Assembly: GCA_002314265.1 (NCBI GenBank)
Contig: DCEW01000106.1
Coordinates: 1 to 7,320, forward strand
Reading direction: 5' to 3'
Length of the DNA stretch: 7,320 bases
From: Flavobacteriales bacterium UBA1820
GTDB lineage: Bacteria > Bacteroidota > Bacteroidia > Flavobacteriales > UBA1820
The translations under genes were made by a program, and so were the position numbers. Positions within the stretch are counted from its first letter, which is position 1; each line of letters begins with the position of its first letter. Shown here in pieces: positions 1-7,320 of this stretch. Below the pieces are notes generated by a model, which had not been told where the DNA came from, ran no database searches, and saw only the letters and a list, made by a program, of their open reading frames with translations.

Positions 1-40
1 CCCGACTCCTCGCTTGCCCGCCGAAGGAATCCTTTATCGC

Positions 41-439
41 TTATTTATCCAGTTGTGCCGCAATCTCGTCGGCCACCTGCTGCATCTGCTCGGGGGTAAG
101 CGAGAGTTTCTCACGGTTCAAATCCATGTCGGAAGGACCATTGAGCGGGAGCAGATGCACATGCACATGATGCACGTCCAGCCCCACGACCGAAACGCCC
201 ACGCGGATACAGGGAATAGCCCGTTCGATGGCGCGCGCCACCCGCCGGGCAAAGAGCATCAATCCCGTGTAGGTCTGCTCGTCGAGTTCGTAGATCTTGT
301 CCACTTCCTTTTTCGGAATGACCAGCGTATGGCCCTTCACGACGGGGAAAGCGTCGAGGATCGCGATGTAGTTTTCATCTTCAGCTACTTTATACGAAGG
401 GATCTCCCCGCGTATGATCTTGGTAAATACGGAAGCCAT
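41..439 (-). CDS. HIT-family nucleotide-binding hydrolase
   Basis: This is a 132-residue cytoplasmic protein of the histidine triad superfamily, whose members hydrolyse nucleoside phosphoramidates, dinucleoside polyphosphates or related AMP conjugates. The triad HVHVHLL lies at residues 91-97; by family analogy the middle histidine, H93, is the nucleophile. The N-terminal block has the usual order: FTKIIRGEIPSYKV at 5-18, then LDAFPVVKGHTLVIPKK at 29-44, where KGHTLV is a family signature. The N-terminal zinc-binding cysteines of some HIT proteins are absent, with Ser3 and Thr6 in those places. The length is normal for the Hint-like branch. The ATG at 439 is the natural start because it opens the conserved N-terminal motif. 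The gene follows greA by 28 bases on the same strand, so it is probably co-transcribed from the greA promoter. An extra histidine (H90) precedes the triad where the relatives I recall have proline. The substrate cannot be told from sequence. Confidence 0.95.
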   Translation of the reverse strand: MASVFTKIIRGEIPSYKVAEDENYIAILDAFPVVKGHTLVIPKKEVDKIYELDEQTYTGLMLFARRVARAIERAIPCIRVGVSVVGLDVHHVHVHLLPLNGPSDMDLNREKLSLTPEQMQQVADEIAAQLDK

Positions 440-467
440 GGTGTATTCGGTATTTTATACGGTTCGA

Positions 468-941
468 CTAACGAGTGATCTCCAGCACTTCAAAATGCAT
501 CGTGCCACTGGGAACCTTGATTTCGGCCACCTCGCCCACCGACTTGCCCAAAAGGCCTTTCCCGATGGGGGAATCCACCGAGATCTTCCCTTGTGCGATA
601 TTGGCCTCGTTTTGGGCCACGAGCGTGTAGGTTACCTCCTTGCCGTTCTGCTGGTTGCGGATGCGCACCGTGGAGAGGATCAGCACCTTCGAGTTGTCCA
701 ACTGCGAAGCATCCACCACCCGGGCGCTGGCCAGGGTTTCTTCCAGTTTGGCGATGCGCAGCTCCAGCATTCCCTGTGCTTCTTTCGCAGCGTCGTATTC
801 GGCGTTTTCGGACAAATCGCCCTTGTCCCGGGCCTCGGCTATTTGTTTTATCACGTGGGCTCGTTCCACGGTCTTCATATGCTCCAGTTCCGCCTTGAGT
901 TTGGCATACCCTTCCGGAGTGTAGTACGATACGTTTCCCAT
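468..941 (-). CDS. greA: Transcription elongation factor GreA
   Basis: GreA enters the secondary channel of backtracked RNA polymerase and stimulates cleavage of the extruded RNA 3' end, rescuing stalled complexes. Read from the ATG at 941 the protein is 157 residues, the usual GreA length. The N-terminal coiled coil spans about residues 8-75. Its tip carries GDLSENAEYD at 41-50, with the acidic catalytic pair D42 and E45 that holds the second magnesium ion in the family. The C-terminal FKBP-like domain includes SPIGKGLLGK at 124-133 and VPSG at 143-146. A longer reading from the ATG at 968 would add nine residues (MSIEKKKEK). Those codons come from an A-rich leader with an 11-A run and lie outside the family alignment, so I chose 941. 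The gene is first in a probable operon with the HIT gene, and its promoter is about 100 bases upstream. Confidence 0.97.
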   Translation of the reverse strand: MGNVSYYTPEGYAKLKAELEHMKTVERAHVIKQIAEARDKGDLSENAEYDAAKEAQGMLELRIAKLEETLASARVVDASQLDNSKVLILSTVRIRNQQNGKEVTYTLVAQNEANIAQGKISVDSPIGKGLLGKSVGEVAEIKVPSGTMHFEVLEITR

Positions 942-960
942 TTTTTCTTTTTTTTTTTCG
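942..960 (-). promoter_or_regulatory. A-rich translation leader of greA
   Basis: Read on the minus strand, the bases just before the greA ATG contain 11 consecutive A, one G and a further A5 that runs into the A of the start codon. There is no Shine-Dalgarno sequence. A-rich, unstructured leaders are the known way Bacteroidota mark starts, so this supports initiation at 941. The long homopolymer is also a possible site for polymerase slippage or length variation between strains. Confidence 0.6.
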
Positions 961-1047
961 ATAGACAAATCTTTTTCTCAGACACAAAAAACAAAGAACC
1001 CCGGAAAAGTATCGCGGTACCCTTCGGGATTCATGTCTGTCGTAAGG

Positions 1048-1079
1048 CAAATGTAGGCAAAATCCACCCCCATGTGCAA
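1048..1079 (-). promoter_or_regulatory. greA promoter, Bacteroidota type
   Basis: On the minus strand TTG (1079-1077) is followed after 21 bases by TACATTTG (1055-1048). This matches the Bacteroidota primary sigma factor consensus of a -33 TTTG/TTG and a -7 TAnnTTTG. Transcription should begin near 1041, giving a leader of about 100 bases before greA. An AT-tract block (8 T, CCG, 7 A on the plus strand, 1089-1106) sits just upstream, where an UP-element-like contact with the RNA polymerase alpha subunit would fall. The start point is predicted by position only. Confidence 0.7.
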
Positions 1080-1106
1080 GTCCCGTCCTTTTTTTTCCGA
1101 AAAAAA

Positions 1107-1336
1107 CATCGCGCGAGCCCTTTTGCTGATTTTAAGAGAAGAAAAGCTCCCGGAAAGTAAATTAACCTCATCCCCCACCGGGAAAAATTCCGTTTCCTTT
1201 CCTTACAAACCGCTCTGCAAAACCCTCTCGTTTGAATAGATAGCCCGCCCATGAAAAACATTATCCTCCCGACGGCCTTACGCTCGACTTTCCGCCTCTT
1301 TAGATAAGACAGGAGGCGCCTTGGCATATCCAAATC
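1107..1336. other. Intergenic stretch with no recognised gene
   Basis: This is the middle of the divergent greA / membrane-protein intergenic region. I see no coding sequence, tRNA or clear terminator in it. An 18-codon ATG frame at 1251-1307 (plus strand, starting MKNIILPTAL) has no promoter or A-rich leader of its own. A 100-codon minus-strand frame across the area has a basic, cysteine-dotted composition, resembles no family I know and runs into the greA promoter. Both look like chance frames. Confidence 0.6.
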
Positions 1337-1353
1337 CGAAAACTTCGTTTTCG
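1337..1353. repeat. Perfect inverted repeat next to a -33 box
   Basis: CGAAAAC and GTTTTCG form a perfect 7-base inverted repeat around the 3-base spacer TTC. It ends exactly where the -33 TTTG of the downstream promoter begins. It could be an operator, or simply a chance palindrome. No partner regulator gene is in the window. Confidence 0.45.
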
Positions 1354-1385
1354 TTTGCCTCTACTCTCGGCTTTCGCTATCTTTG
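1354..1385 (+). promoter_or_regulatory. Promoter of the DUF5684-like membrane protein
   Basis: TTTG (1354-1357), a 20-base spacer and TATCTTTG (1378-1385) match both elements of the Bacteroidota promoter consensus exactly. Transcription would start about seven bases later, near 1392, leaving a short A-rich leader of about 26 bases before the ATG at 1418. The placement also rules out the alternative TTG start at 1355, which lies inside the promoter. Confidence 0.8.
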
Positions 1386-1417
1386 TTTTAAGAAAAAAAC
1401 CAAACCAAAAAAATACC

Positions 1418-1735
1418 ATGACCTATTCGCTGATCCTCGCGCTGCTCACCCTCTTTTTCATGGGCAAGACTTTTGAAAAGATGGGACACACCTTCTGGGA
1501 AGGGTTTATCCCCATCTACAACCTCTACATCCTGCTGGAAGAACTGGAGCGCCCCCTGTGGTGGATCATCCTGTTCTTTATCCCGGTAGTCAACATCATC
1601 TTCGCCTTCATGACGCTGAACGAACTCGCCCGACGCTTCTCGCGCGACTACCTGATGGGGATCCTCCTGACCCTGTTTCCGTTCATCGGATTCGGCATCC
1701 TGGCCTACTCGGACGAGGCTACCTACACCCGATAG
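1418..1735 (+). CDS. Small DUF5684-like membrane protein
   Basis: A 105-residue protein with three predicted membrane segments, at about residues 2-15, 48-67 and 79-97, so it should sit in the inner membrane. The loop after the first segment carries FWEGFIPIYNLYILL (26-40), and then RPLWW (45-49) leads into a segment ending IPVVNI. This W..FIP.YN ... P.WW ... IP.VN pattern is typical of DUF5684-type proteins. It resembles the membrane-anchoring N-terminal region of Bacteroidota signal peptidase I, but here no peptidase domain follows. The ATG at 1418 is chosen because it follows an A-rich leader and a consensus promoter; a longer frame from TTG at 1355 overlaps that promoter. The gene is monocistronic and converges on the SDR gene. 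The function is unknown; a partner or anchor role near protein export is only a guess. Confidence 0.8.
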   Translation: MTYSLILALLTLFFMGKTFEKMGHTFWEGFIPIYNLYILLEELERPLWWIILFFIPVVNIIFAFMTLNELARRFSRDYLMGILLTLFPFIGFGILAYSDEATYTR

Positions 1736-1779
1736 ACCCGCCCGCTCCGCATCCAAAAAAAACACAACAGACCTGCTCC

Positions 1780-1797
1780 CGCTTCGCACAAGAAGCG
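1780..1797. other. Weak hairpin between convergent genes
   Basis: CGCTTC, a 6-base loop and GAAGCG form a short stem in the 95-base gap between the stop of the plus-strand membrane-protein gene and that of the minus-strand SDR gene. Read on the minus strand, a T8 run (1762-1755) lies about 17 bases beyond the stem, which is too far for a standard intrinsic terminator. No T run follows on the plus strand. Its role in ending either transcript is uncertain. Confidence 0.3.
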
Positions 1798-1830
1798 CGG
1801 ATACAGAAACTTCGGTCTCTCCCGGGCTGT

Positions 1831-2703
1831 TTACCTCCCCAAGGGAGGCAAGGGGAAACCCTTTTCGCGCAGGATTTCTTCCGTATGGTCGTACAACCAG
1901 TCCTTGTGGCGGTGCGCCGCGGCAAATTCCCGGATCAGGAACTGCCTGCGGGCAGTATAGACCCGTCCGCCACCTTTCTCTTTTTTCGGGAAAAGAGCTT
2001 CGACCTGTTGGGCAGCTGCCGTATCGGGACTCTTGAGCAAAGGACGCACCAGGATGTCGAGAAACGGGTCGAGCCAATTGTGCATCGTGAGCATCTTGGT
2101 ATTGACCCATCCGGGATTGAACGCATTGACCACCACGCCGGCCTGCTTGCCCAGTTTTTCGGTCAAGCTTTGGGTAAACATCAGCAAAGCGAGCTTGGAG
2201 GAGGCATAGGCCCTCATCCGGCGATATTCCTTGGGACTGACCTCGAAAAAGTCCATATCCACCCGACCGAACTTCACCATCGCCGATACCGTATTCATCA
2301 CCCGGGAGACCCCTTCGGAGCGCAACAGGATAGGCATCATCAAACGGGTAAGCAGGTACGTCCCGAGGTAATTCACCCCTACCGTTTCCTCGAACCCATC
2401 CACGGTCTTTTCGCAACGTTTGCGCAACACCCCGGCATTGTTCACCAAAGCACGGACGTTGTACGCTTTCTCGTCCACCGTACGGACAAACGAAGCGATC
2501 GAAGAGAGCGAAGACAGATCGAGCGGCATCAGACGCACATCGCGGTTGGAGGTTATGTAACGAATGTGTTCGAAAACGTGCGCAGCCTTCTCCACATTCC
2601 GGCAAGCCATGATCACTCCATAATCCATATCGGCCAGGCGAGCAGCCAAACTCTCACCGATCCCGCGGTCGGCTCCGGTTACGATCACCCAATTGTTGTT
2701 CAT
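1831..2703 (-). CDS. Short-chain dehydrogenase/reductase, retinol-dehydrogenase-like
   Basis: A 290-residue classical SDR oxidoreductase with a Rossmann fold. TGADRGIG at 9-16 is the nucleotide-binding glycine motif, LDLSS at 61-65 follows the third strand, and NNAG is at 88-91. N111 in VNYLGTY, S140, Y166 and K170 (YASSK) make the catalytic tetrad, and NPG is at 196-198. ACRN at 33-36 puts an arginine after the second strand, as in the NADP(H)-preferring retinol dehydrogenase/WWOX-like group. The substrate is not evident and retinol should not be assumed. The protein has no signal peptide and is cytoplasmic. I start it at the ATG at 2703 because MNNNWVIVTGA leads straight into strand 1; the upstream frame is only the antisense of the neighbouring gene's coding sequence. 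It begins 35 bases after the PCMD gene with no terminator between, so the two are probably co-transcribed. The last codons form a CCTCCC-CAA-GGGAGG hairpin (1834-1848) without a T run. Confidence 0.94.
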   Translation of the reverse strand: MNNNWVIVTGADRGIGESLAARLADMDYGVIMACRNVEKAAHVFEHIRYITSNRDVRLMPLDLSSLSSIASFVRTVDEKAYNVRALVNNAGVLRKRCEKTVDGFEETVGVNYLGTYLLTRLMMPILLRSEGVSRVMNTVSAMVKFGRVDMDFFEVSPKEYRRMRAYASSKLALLMFTQSLTEKLGKQAGVVVNAFNPGWVNTKMLTMHNWLDPFLDILVRPLLKSPDTAAAQQVEALFPKKEKGGGRVYTARRQFLIREFAAAHRHKDWLYDHTEEILREKGFPLPPLGR

Positions 2704-2738
2704 CGGCGTAAAACGATTTAGAAATTCCGCATACCTCT

Positions 2739-3695
2739 TCAGTATGCCATTTTTACATTGTCCACCCACAGCGCATTGCCCAGGGCACCGGTATAGGCAC
2801 CCAGGCTTCCGGAGGAAAACATCAGGATCAGATGGGTCGGCTTCACATCCTTGCCGCCCCAGCAGGTTTCCTGCACGGGGACCATCTTGCCCTTGCTGTT
2901 GAGCGCATAGAAGAGCCCTTGGTCCATCAACTCCATCGACGGATCGTAATCCGGCCGCTGACTCACATCGCCGTAGAGGATGGGCAAGCGGTAACCATTG
3001 ACCCACTGGGGCACATCGCGACCTATGCGCATCACCGCTGTGCCGACACGTTGGGCATAGATATTGCCCTTGTCATCTTCCCAGCGACGCTGCAGAAAGA
3101 GCAGTACTTCGGCCTGGTCGCGCCCCTTGATTTTGGTCACGCCGCTGCCGCTGGCACGGGTTACCATCGTATCCTGCGATATTTTGGCCTTGTAGTCGAA
3201 TACCAGCGCCTCGGGTGTCCCGGTAAAGGGGATACCCATGTCGAGGTTCTTGTACGGATCGCTTGCCCCCCGGATCGGTTCGAGGGTCTTCCCGAGGAAA
3301 ATACTCCCCGAGGCCAGCACCGAAATATTGACCACTCCCAGCACCTTGACCTTTTCCAGTTTCGTGTCCATCCGCACGCAGTATCCCTTGCCGCGTTTTT
3401 CCGGGAAGACCGTCACGGAAGTCTTGACGATACCCGCCACCTTGGCCATCACGTTGGACGAAGACCAGGGCGAAGCCGAACGGTTGACATACGGCTGAGG
3501 CCCTACCAAGGTATCGACCGGAGCGATCATGTACACCAACGACTCCCGCCCTCCGATCACGGACGACTCCTTGATCCGGCGCACGAGCCACTGATCGAAA
3601 TCGCCGAAGGGAATCGGGCGAAGCGTATCCTGCTGGGCATGCAACCCAGAGGCACCCAACAGGCAGGTCAAAAGGATTCCGGCTATTTTTTTCAT
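2739..3695 (-). CDS. Secreted PCMD-domain protein (putative carbohydrate metabolism)
   Basis: A 318-residue exported protein. Residues 1-20 form a signal peptide: lysines at 2-3, a hydrophobic core at 4-16 and a likely signal peptidase I site at LHA before QQ. The cysteine at 11 is not in a convincing lipobox, so I do not call it a lipoprotein. The rest resembles the PCMD family (putative carbohydrate metabolism domain), a beta-rich family common in Bacteroidota surface and periplasmic proteins. Conserved-looking blocks are FGDFDQW (30-36), NVMAKV (81-86), GKTLEPI (135-141), FDYKAK (166-171), RRWEDDKGNIYA (203-214), LNSKGKMV (265-272) and LGNALWVDN (305-313). The C-terminal GN.LWVDN strand is a family hallmark. 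No sugar-binding or catalytic residues can be named. The gene is upstream of the SDR gene and downstream of the gyrB terminator, with only a modest promoter of its own. There is no SusC/SusD pair or glycoside hydrolase nearby to suggest a polysaccharide-utilisation locus. Confidence 0.88.
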   Translation of the reverse strand: MKKIAGILLTCLLGASGLHAQQDTLRPIPFGDFDQWLVRRIKESSVIGGRESLVYMIAPVDTLVGPQPYVNRSASPWSSSNVMAKVAGIVKTSVTVFPEKRGKGYCVRMDTKLEKVKVLGVVNISVLASGSIFLGKTLEPIRGASDPYKNLDMGIPFTGTPEALVFDYKAKISQDTMVTRASGSGVTKIKGRDQAEVLLFLQRRWEDDKGNIYAQRVGTAVMRIGRDVPQWVNGYRLPILYGDVSQRPDYDPSMELMDQGLFYALNSKGKMVPVQETCWGGKDVKPTHLILMFSSGSLGAYTGALGNALWVDNVKMAY

Positions 3696-3749
3696 GCGAT
3701 TCTTTTCGTTTTCGTGTTAAAAGAACAATAATTTTTCTTAATGAATTGG

Positions 3750-3780
3750 TAAAGATAAGCAATCTCCCGGCAAGAAAAAA
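3750..3780 (-). promoter_or_regulatory. Possible promoter of the PCMD-SDR pair
   Basis: TATCTTTA (3757-3750, minus strand) differs from the -7 consensus TAnnTTTG at its last base. The only -33 candidate at acceptable spacing is a TTTT (ending at 3776, 18 bases away) that belongs to the T run of the gyrB terminator. It would give a 5' leader of about 48 AT-rich bases. This is the weakest promoter call in the window. Confidence 0.4.
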
Positions 3781-3806
3781 GGTCGGAAACATTTTCCGAC
3801 CTTTTT
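3775..3806 (-). terminator. Intrinsic terminator after gyrB
   Basis: GGTCGGAAA and TTTCCGACC form a perfect 9-base stem around a 3-base loop, extended by A/T pairs to 14 bases. On the minus strand the stem is followed by six T (3780-3775), the classic intrinsic terminator form. It ends gyrB transcription about 130 bases after the stop codon and shields the PCMD gene from read-through. The symmetry would also let it act on plus-strand transcripts, though no plus-strand gene precedes it. Confidence 0.85.
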
Positions 3807-3934
3807 GACGGTATTTTTCTGCCCTATCAAGGCCCCACGCGGAATTTTCGCCCCTTTTCCCCGTCCGATCGTCCGGCAAAAACGGTGCTTGTCCGTCCCT
3901 TTCTCCGCCCCTTCGCCGCATTCGCCAGGAGCGA

Positions 3935-7280
<3,346 letters not shown>

Positions 7281-7320
7281 TCATTCCCCTTTCTCTCCCA
7301 AAGCGGGCAAGCGCCAGTGC

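Noticed and set aside
1251..1307. An 18-codon plus-strand frame starting MKNIILPTAL
   Set aside because: It has no -7 box, no A-rich leader, and a length easily reached by chance.
1834..1848. CCTCCC-CAA-GGGAGG hairpin at the end of the SDR gene as a terminator
   Set aside because: It is a perfect 6-base stem, but it lies within the last codons and no T run follows on either strand.
1388..2605. A 405-codon minus-strand frame overlapping both the membrane-protein gene and the SDR gene
   Set aside because: Its residues are low-complexity Arg/Gly/Glu-rich and match no family. It lies in another frame of the well-supported SDR gene and antisense to the membrane-protein gene; GC-rich coding DNA commonly leaves such open frames.
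1558..2721. A 387-codon plus-strand frame antisense to the SDR gene
   Set aside because: It is His/Pro/Arg-rich without recognisable motifs, begins inside the membrane-protein gene out of frame, and mirrors the SDR codons. It is a shadow frame.
2832..3731. A 299-codon plus-strand frame antisense to the PCMD gene
   Set aside because: It has biased composition with no domain, no promoter, and a start inside the opposite gene.

Overview
The window looks like an ordinary chromosomal housekeeping segment from a fairly GC-rich member of the Bacteroidota. Three things point there. First, the promoters fit the Bacteroidota consensus (a TTTG or TTG -33 element about 20 bases from TAnnTTTG), with three exact -7 boxes beyond greA's (TATCTTTG twice, TACCTTTG once). 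Second, starts are preceded by A-rich leaders instead of Shine-Dalgarno sites. Third, a PCMD-domain secreted protein and a DUF5684-type membrane protein are present. A Rikenellaceae/Alistipes-like source would suit the base composition, but that is inference. No mobile element, CRISPR array, tRNA, rRNA or phage gene was seen.

Layout, left to right. At 41-941 a minus-strand pair, greA then a HIT-family nucleotide hydrolase, reads towards the left edge from a well-formed promoter at 1048-1079. A 476-base divergent intergenic region (942-1417) follows; it also carries the promoter of a small plus-strand membrane protein (1418-1735). That gene converges on a minus-strand pair: a secreted PCMD-domain protein (2739-3695) followed after 35 bases by a cytoplasmic short-chain dehydrogenase (1831-2703). 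A strong intrinsic terminator (3775-3806) separates this pair from gyrB (3935-5887, minus). A 190-base divergent region holds the promoters of gyrB and of rlmL (6078-7280, plus), a 23S rRNA guanine-N2 methyltransferase. The last 40 bases hold no identifiable gene.

Functionally, GreA (rescue of stalled RNA polymerase), GyrB (ATPase/TOPRIM subunit of gyrase) and RlmL (rRNA modification) are core information-processing proteins. The HIT protein is a housekeeping nucleotide hydrolase. The PCMD protein, the SDR and the DUF5684 protein have family-level assignments only. I found no convincing new multi-gene system. The most interesting points are regulatory: the architecture of the greA promoter and leader, the nested inverted repeats between gyrB and rlmL, and the PCMD-SDR pairing.
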